A stretch of DNA of 64,000 nt from Ascochyta rabiei. Its lineage: Eukaryota; Ascomycota; Dothideomycetes; Pleosporales; Didymellaceae. The translations under genes were made by a program, and so were the position numbers. Shown here piece after piece: positions 1 through 12,529 of this stretch. Every line of letters begins with the position of its first letter. Within the stretch, counting starts at the first letter, position 1. The notes beneath the pieces are model-generated. The model was not told where the DNA came from and did no database searches. It saw only the letters and a program-made list of their open reading frames with translations. The DNA lies in assembly GCF_004011695.2 (NCBI RefSeq), contig NC_082405.1:372001-436000 (forward strand). The letters run 5' to 3'.

Positions 1-298
1 AAGTAAAACTTTGGGTAATGAGGGTGGCAGAAGAAGATAAGTGCGTCTGCAAACCGGATATGTCAAAGTAATGCATGTAGCCATCGACTGCCACCTTATG
101 CGAGTAGAGCACAGCTACCCATCAGCTTGCTTGAGAGAGCCACCCATTCAGTGACACGGACCCGATTGTCAGTCACGCCCCTTAAACGGCGCGTCTCACA
201 AGGACGCCACGAAGTGTAATGGCTGCACAGACATATGGGTAGAGGCAAATTCGAAAGCATGGTAAATATGGACCTGCTACTAATTACTTTGATACACC

Positions 299-1352
299 TC
301 AAGGGATGATGACCGGCGGCTGGTGAATCATCGGAAATTGTCCCGCGAGAGTACCCTTTATATCATCTTCCAGATCATGGAGCTTCAAGCCCAGCCGCTC
401 GTCCCAAGGGCTCAGCGATCGGAGATCCCCCACTATTTCGCCGTCGGGTGAGCGGCTACAGGTCACAGCCCGCACAAACAAAGCCATGCCCCAAGGATTT
501 CCAGCGGCTATTAGCTTGCGTCCTTCGGCCTTCATATCCTCTGCTTTGACATACTCAGTCTTCCATTGCTCGCCAGACAGCTTCTCCAAGATAGATAGGA
601 TCTTGTTCGGCGTATAGCTATGACCCGCAATATGGACGTATTGGTTCTTTGAGTCGTGATATGCTGCCGGGTCCGAGAGAAGCGCAGCAACGCCCTGCGC
701 CACGTAGGATCTAGTGCTTCCAGATATAGGGCTGTTCCCATCATCAACGATAGTGGCTTCATGTTTGCCAAGATCGAAACCAAGAAGCCCGTCAAGCAGG
801 CACTTGTATGAAGTAAGCGACTTGCAATTTAGTTCGTGGGATGTTGGACATACATATTCGATCCAAGGGTTACAGATAATAGAGGTCCAGCTGATCAAGC
901 CGCACTTCGCCTCCAGATACTGTACGATACCCCGTTTGTAGGCAGATATGCTGACCTCGTACCGCTTGTGGTATGTCCTGATTCCATAATCTGATGGAAT
1001 GAATCGATCTACGCCTGCCTTGACGGCTGCGTCGATGATAACCTTGATCTGTTCGAAGGGAATGTCGTAATTGAGGAAGGACAGCGCCACATCCTGACCT
1101 TTGAAACCCTGTTCCAGAGAGGCTGGACTATAATCTGACCGAAACACTTTCACCCCCTCTGGAAATTCCGCAGTGGAATTCTCCCGGGTCAGTACCGTCA
1201 CTTCTGGGTGGTTCGGATGAGCGAGCAGCTGCTTCAAAACCCACACACCAATGTTGCCACTTGCCTAAACATATTTAGTGCACATATCAGCATCTTCAGA
1301 AGCAAGCAATACTTACACCAATTAGGATCACGTTGCGTACCGGATTCGACAT
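299..1352 (-). CDS. NmrA-like / isoflavone-reductase-like NAD(P)-binding protein
   Basis: Predicted exons are 1352-1317, 1264-854 and 802-299, giving 316 residues. Exon 1 encodes the first 12 residues. The splice at 1316-1265 (GTAAGT...TTTAG) joins it to the Rossmann glycine motif GASGNIG (residues 12-18), so the ATG at 1350-1352 is the natural start. A second intron (853-803, 51 bp, GTATGT donor, ACAAG acceptor) contains no stop and keeps frame. Removing it joins NPWIEY to CLLDGLLGFDL, which fits the usual NmrA/PCBER spacing; leaving it in adds 17 unrelated residues. Later features such as FIPSDYG and ATIVDDGN are typical of the family. Members are cytosolic NAD(P)H reductases or redox-sensing regulators; the substrate cannot be told from sequence. 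The gene borders the RIP-degraded block, with only about 270 bp of normal-composition DNA upstream. No stop or frameshift damages it. Confidence 0.85.
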
Positions 1353-1619
1353 GTTGAATCAGAGAGTGGGAGTGTATCGGGATTGTAGGTGAATTGTTGT
1401 TGCACTGTTGGTAGAGACGAATCGCTGCTGTTCAAGCAGCGATTTGATGCAGAATATATACTGCCAACACCTAGGGACTTATGGGCTTGACAACTGGCAG
1501 CATCTACAAGGGGCGGCACGCGAGTACACTCAGACAAATAGCTCATGACTACTCCTCGGTAAGGTGGATACCTACTGTAGAAACTCAATTCTCTGGCCGC
1601 AAGCTAACAGCGGGTAGTT

Positions 1620-3450
1620 TAGTAGGGCCAAGGTGGAGTAGATTAGAACACAGCTTCTAAATAACCCTACTCCTTGATTTAACACTAAGAAGGCAGACTA
1701 GGACCTATTTTAGAAGGAGCTAGCAAAGGAGTTAGTAAAAAGCCCTGCTCTTAATACTATATGCCTTAGACACTCTACTAGCAAAACCCTACTTCTTATC
1801 TAAGGAGAGGACAGAAAGCTAGAGAAGTAGCTTAAAGCAATAGGGAAGGAGCTTACTATAGCAATAATAAACGCAGCTAAAACTATAATCCTACAAAGCT
1901 CTACTAGTATAAGAAGCAAGCCTTAGTAGAACCTAGACCAAAAAATACTTAGGATAAATATGCTAAGCAAATAACACTACCTATAGAGAGAATAAGTAAC
2001 TAGCTCTATAAACACCTACATATAGAAAAGGAACTACCTAATTACTAGAAATAGCTGCCTGTAAATAGTAAAAGCAGTAAAGTATAACTACTAGAATTAA
2101 TTCCTAGAAAAGGAGGATATAAAATTAATCTTTAAAGTAATATCTTATACTAGGTCTATAGGTAACTAAAGCATACCTACTATATAAGGCCCTAGGGGAA
2201 TAGAGAACTCCTTTTAAGGCAAATGCTTAGCACTAAGAGACACTCTCTTCTCTAGCCTACCTACCTCTCAGCCTATAGAGTAGAGAACCTACCAGGAAGG
2301 TAGCTAGAAATAGCTACCTCTTACTAAAGAAGAGCTAGAACACGCCTGCTCCTTACGAATCTATAGTAGCTCCCTAGGACTAGATATAATAAACTAGAAG
2401 ATTATTACTACAGTATATAAAGCAGAAATAGACATATTCTTCTATATGTTCTCTACCCTATTTAACTATAAGTACTACCCTTAAATCTAGAAAAGAGTAA
2501 CAGGGATTATCCTAAAAAAGCTAAATAAACTAGACTACGCAGCCCCTAAAGCCTATAGGGTAATTGCTCTTCTAAGCTACCTAAGTAAAGTAGCAGAAAG
2601 ACTAGTAGCTAAACGGCTTAGTATACTAGCAGAAATAACTACCCTACTCTACCCTTTATAACTAGGTAGAAGAGTATAAAAATCAGCTATAGATGCTTCT
2701 ATACTGCTACTAAACTATATATAAGAATAAAGGAAATTAAAGAGTTTAGTAACATAAACGCTAGAATCCTATAAGGAAGCCCTATCTTACCTATTCTGTT
2801 CCTAATATATATTAGACCTCTATTCTAGTTAATTATAAACTACTTGCTATCCTACCTAGACAACCTAGCTATTACAGTATTATCTACTAGCCTAAAGAAA
2901 AACATCTACCTACTAGAAAGAGATATAGCTAGCCTATTTGCAAAAGGATCTAGCTGTGCAATTTAGTTTAATGCGCTAAAAACTAAATTTATCTACTTCA
3001 CTATAAGCTAAAAAGCAGAAACCTATGCTCTTACTCTGCTAGACATGTCTATAATAACTCTAAAAAAGATTGTTAAATAGCTAGGAATCTACTTTAACAA
3101 CAGGCTCTCTTTTAAGGAGCATACTGCTATAAGGATTAGCTAAGTAAAAAACACCTTCTATAAAATATATAGACTAGCAAACAGCAGCAAAGGCCTTACA
3201 CCTACTGCCCTCTAATAAATATACCTAGCCTATATTACTAGCATAGCAGACTATAGATGCTAGGTCTTCTAGAAGCAACAAACTAGAATAGCAAAACAAC
3301 TACAAGGACTACAGAACCTAGCACTTAGGAAAATCTTAGGCACCTTCTAAACCTTACCTATAATACCCTAAGAGGTAGAGGCAGCACTGGCCCCTCCTAC
3401 TATAAGGCTAAACACCGCAATAAGAAAGTACGCCCTTTACTATTATTAAA
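1620..3450 (+). mobile_element. RIP-degraded Tad1-like LINE (non-LTR retrotransposon) relic
   Basis: Read on the plus strand through many TAG/TAA codons, about 2400-3430 gives a recognisable reverse transcriptase of the Tad1 LINE type. Examples are LDYAAPKAYRVIALLSYLSK and VAERLVAKRLSILAE, then FNALKTKFIYFT and a thumb-like stretch WLGIYFNNRLSFKEH (Trp inferred from TAG). Nearly every stop sits where Gln or Trp is expected, as RIP produces. The part before 2400 reads as the linker between endonuclease and RT. Both ends are approximate: I see no clear poly-A tail or target duplication. The element is non-functional. Confidence 0.7.
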
Positions 3451-4980
3451 TATGTACAGTATTAATGTTGCCTAACACTTTCCTTAGCTACTTTTAATGC
3501 TACAGCTAGCTACTATGTAGCTGCTAACAACGTTATATGTGTTGCTATCTAGAAACTAAAATAGGACAGGAGTCTTGTCTAGGTTAATAATAACGCATAG
3601 GGTGTACTTTGTACCACCTGTTAGTACCTAGGAGTTCTTCTAGATAAAGCAGAGAAAGCTGTTTATTACGCCTAGCTGCTGCTTAGGCTTTAATTAAGCT
3701 TGATTGGTAAGCTGTCTCCTAACTATCCCCTACCTCTTAAGGAACTCCTAATACTATCTAACTGTAAACAGGAATTATACTAACATTAACAGAGCTGCTA
3801 AAACACCTCTACTGCTATACGCTTAGATTAGCTAGTAGATACTAGCATGTTGCTAGCACACTACTCTAAAAATTAACAATTAATAGTTTCTTTAAGCTTT
3901 AGCTAGTACGCTAGGTTCCTTTAGGGTAGTACTCTTCTACTGCCTTTTAGTAATGTAATAATAGTATATCTATTACTCTACTAGTAGCTAACTGTATTAT
4001 AAGGTACGTAAAATTGTTTACTAACCTTACTATTGCTAGGTAGTTGCTACAACAACCTATTAATAATCTCTACCTCCTAATCCTCTTAAATGCAGTTACA
4101 CTCAGACGTTACCAGCAGCTAGTTTGCCTTATTAATTATCTACTCTAAAACGTAAATTTTAAACTCTCTACTAGAGGTCTAACAACGCTGACTAGTCTTT
4201 AGTAGAGGCCGAGATTAGCACTTACCTAATAGATTATTCTCTTTCTATCTAATCTTTAGTTATCTTAGGGGGGCTTTAGTAGTAAGGTTATTATCTGTGT
4301 AAGAGCGTTTAGGATAACTAGTAGGTTTTAATATATCTTAATTACCTAATTAGGAAGCCTATAGGTCTTTAAACAACATTCTCTATTAATTCTCTTAGTT
4401 AAATTAAGGAAACGCAACGCTTATAAACAACCCCTAGCTCCCCTAAGTACTCCCTAGCTGCTGACTTTGTAGTGGTGTTATTACAAGTAACAGCAACATC
4501 AATTATAAAGTCTTATTAAGTAAGATAGGCGTAATGTGGGTGAGAATATTGCTCGATGCAAGAAGGTGGTTGTCTTTGATAGCAAGCCCCAATAGCTCGC
4601 TGAGATCATCTGATATACCCTCCCAACAATCACGTGCCTCTAATCCCTAATGGCCCTTTAAGCCCTCGCCAGTTAACACCCCTAATAATCACGTGCACCC
4701 AAACCCCAATGGCCTTCTGAGCCCTTGCCAGTCAACCCTGTACTTTTACTCTACCACAGTAAGTAGTTTATAATTAACCTGCTGCTAGCTTAATAGTGTA
4801 CTAGGTAACAGTGGCAGATAAGGGATTAATAACTAACTAATACTAGTAGGTTATAGGCTGCTAGTAGGTTATGCATTAGCTAATAGAGGGCTCTAGACAT
4901 TATTAGGTATTAAAATTAAGCTATATTAGGGCATATTAATGTTACTATAGTACTAATTTACTAGAGAAACGCACCCTAAT
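3450..4980. other. AT-rich RIP-degraded relic, family not identified
   Basis: The composition matches the neighbouring RIPed transposons (TpA-rich, CpA-poor), but I could not reconstruct a convincing protein on either strand. It may be the remnant of one element interrupted by repeat X at 4535-4758. AT-richness falls off sharply near 4980. TGTTGCC at about 3463 and GGCAACA-like sequence at about 4490 might be remnant inverted ends, but this is weak. Confidence 0.35.
4535..4758. repeat. Repeat X, copy 1 (224 bp, 4-bp target duplication)
   Basis: This segment starts TGTGGGTGAG and ends CTCTACCACA, so its ends are imperfect inverted repeats. It is flanked on both sides by GTAA (4531-4534 and 4759-4762). 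A second copy lies at 6917-23735, where it was later split by Copia-1. Copy 1 has an internal duplication of about 58 bp, each unit containing AATCACGTGC; copy 2 has only one unit. It could be a MITE with 4-bp duplications or a small solo LTR (TG...CA). Its C-rich text is much less RIPed than its surroundings. Confidence 0.65.
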
Positions 4981-5100
4981 AAGATTCTGATATCTTGGCA
5001 TATGCAGAGCCCCGCACCAATATCTAATCGTTACCCAGCTGGCTCGGAGGCTTGCCCCAAAACAGCCTAGCATAGTCCTTGTTCTCCAAAGAGTGCGGTA

Positions 5101-5295
5101 TACTGTGGTTTCCAGCGAAAGTAAAGTCCCATGGCTGGTGCGGTGGGTCTTGTGCAGAAACAGATCACGAAGAGAAAAGATGTGCGCTGACTGGTGAAAA
5201 GCCAAGAAACCCTCGGAAGTTGGACATGCCTAACCTCTGCATTTCCTCCACATTGCACTGGCCATGGGTCTCTACTTTCGCCGAAGACCGTAGTA
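5101..5295. mobile_element. MITE-like element 1 (TIR family TACTGTGG...GCGAAAGTA)
   Basis: Left arm 5101-5131 and right arm 5265-5295 are imperfect 31-bp inverted repeats with 7 differences, mostly transitions. They share GCGAAAGTA with elements at 5480-5766 and 5950-6176. Flanks read TATA on both sides, consistent with TA target duplication. There is no transposase, and the interior is not AT-rich. Confidence 0.7.
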
Positions 5296-5479
5296 TACAC
5301 TCGCTGGAATGGTATCTCACTAGACTGATTGATCCTCCTGAGGCTCAAAGTTGAGCCGCGAATTCATTGCCCGGGGTGACATGCACTGCAATACGTCATA
5401 CAAAAAGCGCTTTGCTTTTGCGCACGTACAACCAAACGAAACCGCCAACTGCGATCCAGGGGTAGAAGGCCGAAAGGTC

Positions 5480-5766
5480 TACTGTGGTATCCGGCGAAAG
5501 TAGTGTAGGTGGGTCTGGCATCACCAGGGTACTATCCGAGTCACCCGAAATGGCCTTTTTGACCAGATAACACTGAATCCCCCCTATTTCTGTATATAAT
5601 ACATTGTAGACCTGTCTTGAGCATAAAGGATAGATGCCAGGCAGTCATAGATGCCCGTGGTGGGTACACAAAGCACTGAGTAATCAATTCAATTCACCCA
5701 AAAAATACAGCCGAGCACCCCTGTCAAACGTCCCCACCTACACTACTTTCGCCGGATACCACAGTA
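5480..5766. mobile_element. MITE-like element 2 with perfect 34-bp inverted ends
   Basis: 5480-5513 (starts TACTGTGGTATCCGGCGAAA) is the exact reverse complement of 5733-5766. The arms begin and end with TA, so the transposon proper may be 5482-5764 with a TA duplication, which suggests Tc1/mariner-type mobilisation in trans. It has no coding capacity. The perfect arms make it the youngest of the three neighbours. Confidence 0.85.
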
Positions 5767-5949
5767 AACGACCACAACATAAGCGCCCGGACGAAAAGCT
5801 GCTCCATCCGACACGCAAGCCAAAGCGCTAGGCCGTTTTGGTCAGATCTGCAGCGGGTGGGGACCAGTAGCCGCTCCACCCGGTGGGGCCGGTGGCCAAG
5901 ATCGTCAGCGATGAGATAGGCACGGTGGCTCGCAAAGCAACGATCGACA

Positions 5950-6176
5950 TACTATGGTACTTAGCGAGAGTAGTGTGGGTGGATCCGGAGTGGCTGATGA
6001 TAAAGCCTCGCGTGTTGAAACTGTTCCATCTTCACACAGGTTGACAGCACCAGCAGTCAGCAAATGAAACTGCTACTAATTATCAGCCTCGATAGGTGGT
6101 GGGAGTTCTTGCATTTTCGGTCCGTACCCCTGAAAACTGTTCCCCACCCACACCACTTTCGCTAGGTAAGATGGTA
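5950..6176. mobile_element. MITE-like element 3, same family
   Basis: Left arm 5950-5982 and right arm 6144-6176 are 33-bp inverted repeats with 6 mismatches. They share the GCGARAGTRGTGTGGGTGG core with elements 1 and 2. The element is 227 bp and non-coding. It lies about 50 bp before the end of the Tc1-like element. Confidence 0.75.
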
Positions 6177-6929
6177 CTTCGATATATATCGTTCATTGGC
6201 TGCATCCCCATTAATTCTGGCCTCATACGGAGGAGCATTTCAAAAGTCTTCCCCCCCCCCTTGTCAAGGCACGGGGCAGTCAGGGGTAGGGTCAGGGGTG
6301 AATCGGCCCGGGTTATAACGTGTCCTCTCCGCTTTCTCTTAGTCTATTTTCCTCTAGGACTGTACTCTGTATCTCCTCTACCTTCTCTATCTACCTCTAC
6401 TCTGTACCTACAGTTTATTATGCCAGTCTCTAATCTTGCAACTTATGCTCTAATTGTAGCCTATAAGGCTAATAGGAAGACAAATTAAAAGATAACTCTA
6501 TTAACTAGTGTTAAGAAGCGTATAATTAACTTAATCTACGCATAAGCAATTAAGAAAGGCTTTAATCCTGCTGTTAGACCTATTTAACTAGAAAACAAGC
6601 ATGTTAAAGATAGAGTGCGATCTAGGAGGCCTTTAAAACAGCAAGAGGCCTTTAAGAAGGTTGTAAACCTTGTAAGACAGGATTGTTACAGCAGAGAGAA
6701 GACCTGTGCTAATATTGCTAGTGATCTTAGTTAAGATAGCCTAGATATCTTAGCCTCTATAGTGTGGAGAATACTCAGAAAAGCAGGCTATAAGAAGACA
6801 AAACTTACAAGGAAACCTAGGTTAACAAAACAGATAAGGAAGGAGAATTTAGCTTAGTATCTTAAGCATAAGGATTGGACTATTAAGGATTAGAAGAATG
6901 TTATCTGGACTAATAATGTGGGTGAGAGT

Positions 6930-7097
6930 TGTCAGATTGGATGGTAATAGTAATAAGTTAATAATGATGTATTAATGTTCTGTTCTTGTTCTATATAAGG
7001 GTGATTTTTATCTTATCTAGGTTCTGGTAGGGGCCCCTGCACAGTTTCTTAGCAGGTATATCGCCTAACCTATTTCTCTAATACCTTTTATTTAACA
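6930..7097 (-). repeat. Copia-1 3' LTR (168 bp)
   Basis: Starts TGTCAGATTGG and ends TTTAACA. It matches 12035-12178 plus 23553-23580 over its whole length, differing mainly by C/T and G/A transitions. Confidence 0.85.
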
Positions 7098-10000
7098 CAC
7101 CCCCTTAGCTTAGAATCCTATTACAAGCTGCGTAAACTAGTTAATTAACTCTTTAACATAAGGCCCTCTAGTTGCTCTTACATCTTCTTAAGCAGGATAT
7201 CTCTTAATATACCCTTCTAGCCCTTAATAAGTCCTAACTAATTAAGAAAGCTAGCCTATTTGCTAATTAGGAATAACTTTGTAAATCTATCTATAATTAT
7301 ATTGTAAGATAGGATATATTCTACTTTAATTACTTTGTGGTTAACTTCTTATTACAACTAGTAGTTGTGTATATTAATATACTAAAATCTAGTTTATATC
7401 TAAGTAATATCTATAGTAACTAGACGTATTGTCTGCAAATTGTTACATTTAATTGTTATTGTTAGATTGCTTAGGGTTACCTAAAGCTCTTTTAATAGTT
7501 AAGAAGTAAATATCGCTTCCTTAGCTACATAGGACAGTGCTAGGAGCTTAGCCTTAGTAGTTAACGTTGTAACAGTATCTTGTTTATTTGCTCTCTAGGC
7601 AATAAGTCCTCTAAATAGCTTAATAGCGTATCCTTAGGAACTCTTCTAGTCTATAGTGTTGTTAGCAAATAATACGTTACTTGCAACTTTAAGTCCTTTA
7701 CCCTATCTAAAGTTAAGTAACAGATTCCTTGTCTTCTGTAGGTATAGGAGCACTTAGTTAGCAGCGTCTTAGTGTTTATTACTTAGGTTAACTAAAAAGC
7801 ATGTAAGTTGCGACGTAGCAAACACTATATTAGGTTAAGTAGTTACTACTACAAATAACAGGGATCTAATCTTTTGCTAATATTAATTAATCTCTAGCAG
7901 TTTAGCTAGACTGTTCCTAGGCTTAAGTTTAATTCTAGATATTAGCGTATTATGCCTTACGTCCTATCTAGTTACTAATTAACTAATCTTATTAACGTAT
8001 ACAGCTTGTAACAATTAAATTGTCTATTACTGTCTATTACGTTAGACTTCTACACTAAAGAACTATTAAAGGTTATCTCCTCTAGTATATAGGTATTACT
8101 CCTATATCTGTTTAATAGTATTATCTGCCTCTTATTTGTGCTTTAGGTGGTACGCAATTATAATATTGTCTACATAGAAGAAGATAATTATTCTATCCTT
8201 AATTATATAGCATAGTTCTTATAGTACTTATTTAAATCTAATTCTAGCTAATATTGCTGTAAATTCCTTCTGCTATAGTAAAGGGGAGATGCAGAGTCTG
8301 TATAAGGCTTTCTGTACCTTTAGTAAGGTGCCTGTCTTCTAGTATCCTCTTAGTATCCTTATGTATATTTTGTAGTTAATAGCTATATAAATAAACATAT
8401 TTATAACATCCTATTATTTTAGTTTAAGATTATATTTTGCAGTAATTACTATTAGTATTCTAAGTAATTAGCCTGTAAGTGTTGCTGTATATATGTCTTA
8501 TAACATAATATTATATTATTAGTCTCCTCTAACTATAAGCCTTACTTTATACTTATTAAGGTAGTAGTATTTATTAAACTTATATGTATAGACCTACATA
8601 TAGTTAAGTATTTATTATCTAGACTTCTAAACTAGAGCTGCTAGAACTTTAGTCTATAACTCTATTTGTTTTTAGCTTTATAGGTGTTTATTTTCTGCTT
8701 ATTTAAACATCTTATAGAGAGGGTGCTTCTCTAGCTTTAAGTATACTGTAGGTAATAGTAGAAGTTTATTCTAATACAGCTTAATTCCCTTTACTATAAT
8801 CCTTTTTAATTAAGCTTTTTTAAAAGGTTTTCCTTTATATTAACTAAGGTGTCCTGCCTTAGTGCCTGCTATAAATATAGCTGCCTACAGCGTTATTATA
8901 GACGTTCCTTAGTCTTATTTAAATTAGTCTGTTGTCTTATTATAGCTTATCTATTTAGTTAGGAATACTGCTAGCAGAGGAGTTAGCAGAGGCGTTAGGT
9001 ATACCTCTACAATCTTCCTGCCTTAGTAATATTAGGGTTGTTTAGCACGCAGAGTGTTCTCCTGCGTTGTCTTATTCTTATAGAACATTTTAGTTTTAGA
9101 TGTATAGCTCTGTGTAGCTAGGAGTTTAACTATGCTAATCTAAGTTGTAATTTCTTCTAACGTGTTATGCATAAGGTAATCTATAATATCCTCTATTTTA
9201 CTATTAAATATTATTTCTTTATTAAACACTATATTATAGGTGCTAATTACTTTAGCTATTAATAGGACCTAGATTTAGTATATATTAGTAGACTAGTATC
9301 CTACTAAGTATCTAATCTATACCTTTAGGTCTAGTCTTTATAGCCTTAATTTTCTCTAATAAGTATTATTAGTTATAGTAATTGCTTTGCATCTGTATAC
9401 TCTTAAGTAAGCCTAGTTTAGTTTTTAAGGTCTAGTAACTATGCTATTTATAGCAGCTATGCGCGTAAAGAATATTTTATATAGTAATCTCTACTTATTT
9501 AGATAATTTAGTGTCTAATTGTATAGGTATACTACTGCTCTAGTAATTTCTAGCTAGAGTTCCTATAGTAGATTTGCGTCTAGTTAAATCGCGTGTACCT
9601 TCTCTTTTATTACACCCCCTAAGCGTTTAGCTCTTCTATTTTAAGCTTATGTGTCTAGAGCAGAAGGCTTAAGTCTTATTAAGAGGGACGTGCACTATCT
9701 CTTAACCTCTTATTTAACTATAATAATTTTATTATCTATCTTAATTACCTTAACTATAATATTAAGCTGTTTCTTTAAGAACTAGATAAAGATCCTAAGT
9801 AGACAGATAATAGATCTTACAGGCCTGTTGTCCTTAAAGTAGAAGTCCCACATGTACTAAGAGTGTTAGCAGGTAATAAGCATTTAACTCTTTTCCTTAT
9901 TAAAGCTTTCTGCTTTATATTTATAGAAGTCTATAGCTATTTATTTACCTAGGCCTTTATTGTTTAATTATGGGGTGCTTTATATTTAATGCTTTAATTT

Positions 10001-12034
10001 TAATTATCTAGATGCGTTACATTACACTATTATAATACATTTAATCTTTACCCCCTTAGATTAATATATAAGGTGCTTAATTACAGATAGTCCTAGATAT
10101 CTAAGCCTCTTATGCTATATTATAGCTGTTACTCTCTATAGTAATCTTCTATTATAATTTATACGCATATAGAGTGCTACTATAGCTATATTTAGTTATT
10201 TAATAACCTACTATCTAAAGCTTTCTGTTAGGATAGCTATAATGTTGCTGTTTCTTTAATATAGCGTTGTTAGATCTTCTTAGTTATCCTACTATATTCC
10301 TTGTCTTTAGAGTAACCTAAATAATACTAGGTTATAGAGGAAATCTAGGCACTACGCAATATTATCTAAGCGTAGTACTTATTTGCCTTAAGATCCCTCT
10401 GCTAATATATTAACAGTACTATATCCTTATATCTAGACCTTAGAGTTCCTAGTCTAGATATAATCTCCTATTACTAGCTGGCATACGTCTCTAAGTCTTA
10501 AGAGGTTATTATAGATATTCGTAGTTAAGCCAGAATCTAGGAGAAATACCTCCTTTAATAGATATCCTTAATTACTTACGCTATATACTGCTTTTATACT
10601 ACCTTTATTAACCTATATAATTTTTTAGCTATCTAGTTACTTAATAATCTTGTCTAGTGTTTAAGACGTCTTAATATATAGAGTAATTAATTAAGACGCT
10701 GTTATTATTTGCAGTTACTTAGTCCCTTAAGACATTACCTATATTCTCTTTTATAAGTTACTATTATGTTTAAGCTTATACTATACTAGTTTTACAACAC
10801 CTCTATTTAGCTTAAACTACTTAGGTGCCTTAGCTGTATTTATGTAGTAGCAGTTAGATATATTATAATGCTGTTTACAGGCAGAACATATGTCTTTAGC
10901 TCTTGCTGTATTCCTCTCTAGGAACTGCTTAGTTCTGGCACTTTAGCTATCTATCTTTCTTTTGCTTTGCTTAGGGTTTCTCTAGCCTTAATAATTGTTG
11001 TTAGATAGCGCTCTTAGTTCTCTACTAAAGGCGTCTCTTTATAGGTTTAAGTTGAATTTACTACTTACTATATATAATGCCTCTCCTACTATAAAGGCAC
11101 TCTTAGGCCTCCCTCTTAGTAGATGTTAAAAGCTTATATAATTATAGAAGAGTTTTATTATCCTTTTCCTATTTATAGCTTTCTTATTGTATCCTAGCCC
11201 TTAGAACGCTGCAGTCTAGGTTAATGCTATCTTAGATATAGAGCCTAGAAAATTATTAATAACAGCTTGTGTTTGCATAACCTTAGCTACCTTAAGGGCC
11301 TTAGCTTAAGTTGCTACCTAATTGTATTTACTTAGCTATATCTTCTAATTTGCAGTTATTTATATTAGTCTAAGTGCAGCGTAGTATCTTTCTTATACTT
11401 ATGCCTGTTCTTTATCTACATCTACTCTAATAGTGTCTTAGAGGGCAGTTATTTATTTGCGTAGCGTTCTATTTTCTATACAGCAGCTTAGCTGCAGATA
11501 TAGTATTACTATTATAAGAATATACTTAACTGTTCTTAATATTTTACTTTTCTTATCTTAATAGTCTTTCTTAAGTATCTTATATAACTAAGGTAAAGCT
11601 TATAGTCTTTATAATCTTCTTTATATACCTCTTATCCCTTTTCTAAGAGGTCTAATACCTGTATTAGGATTATAGGTGTTTACAGCATAGTTATTAATAT
11701 ATCTATTACTTTATATGTTATTCTGCGTGTTCTGCTTTAACCTGCTTAGATAGTCTGTAATAACATAGTTAAGGTGTTGCTTATGCTTATTACTAGTTTA
11801 TATTACGTAATTTCTAAAGGTAGTAGCGCCTCTAGTTATATGCGTTAGAGTTGCACCCCTTTAGGGTCTGCTAGCAGCTATATATCTTACAACTAGCACT
11901 TAATCTTAAGTTAGTAGTACTAGGAGACCTAGTTGCTTAAGTTAGTGAGAATAACTGTTGCGTCCCTCTAGTTTTAGCTAGTTGCTATTTTGCTTGTTGT
12001 TAGCGCTTATTATAGCAGCAGTAAGACTCTTAAT

Positions 12035-12178
12035 TGTTAGATTAGGTAGTAATAGTAATAAGTTAATAATAATATATTAATGTTCTGTTCTTGTTCTATG
12101 TAAGGGTGATTTTTGTCTTATCTAGGTTCTAGTAGGGGCCCCTGCACGGTTTCTTAGCAGGTATATTGCCTAACCTAT
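12035..12178 (-). repeat. Copia-1 5' LTR, first part (interrupted)
   Basis: It matches 6940-7070 closely until ...CCTAACCTAT, where Gypsy-1 begins. The remaining 28 bp of the LTR, ATTTCTCTAATACCTTTCAT onward, follows Gypsy-1 at 23553-23580. Confidence 0.85.
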
Positions 12179-12434
12179 TGTTCTAGTATAAGTATCGAAG
12201 CATCTCGTTAGCAGGCACATTAGGAAGGATACTTATCATTATTATTGTTAAGGGTTAAAGAGACGAGTAATACGGTAGTTGAATTCTATAAGTAAGTGTT
12301 ACTAGTTGTTGTTGTAGGTTGTCTCTTCTTAACAGTTCCTGTTAAGGTCTCTTATACCCCTCTGCCGGCCAGATTACGTACACTAGCTAAGCATCCTAGT
12401 TCTTACTAAGGAAGTTACTGTGTGCACTGGCACA
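12179..12434 (-). repeat. Gypsy-1 3' LTR (256 bp)
   Basis: Starts TGTTCTAGTATAAG and ends CTGGCACA, then a polypurine tract. It is the same length as the partner at 23297-23552. Confidence 0.9.
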
Positions 12435-12529
12435 AACCTCCCCCCCTAAGAGCTTAGCCCTATTAAGCAAATAAATTAAGTTAAAACTAAACTCTAAACT
12501 AATTACTAACCCCCCTTATTACTCCGCTT

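Noticed and set aside
6096..6488. A 130-codon open frame at the Tc1 left end
   Set aside because: It starts outside the element and crosses the TIR; only the last part (after about 6420) is in the transposase frame.
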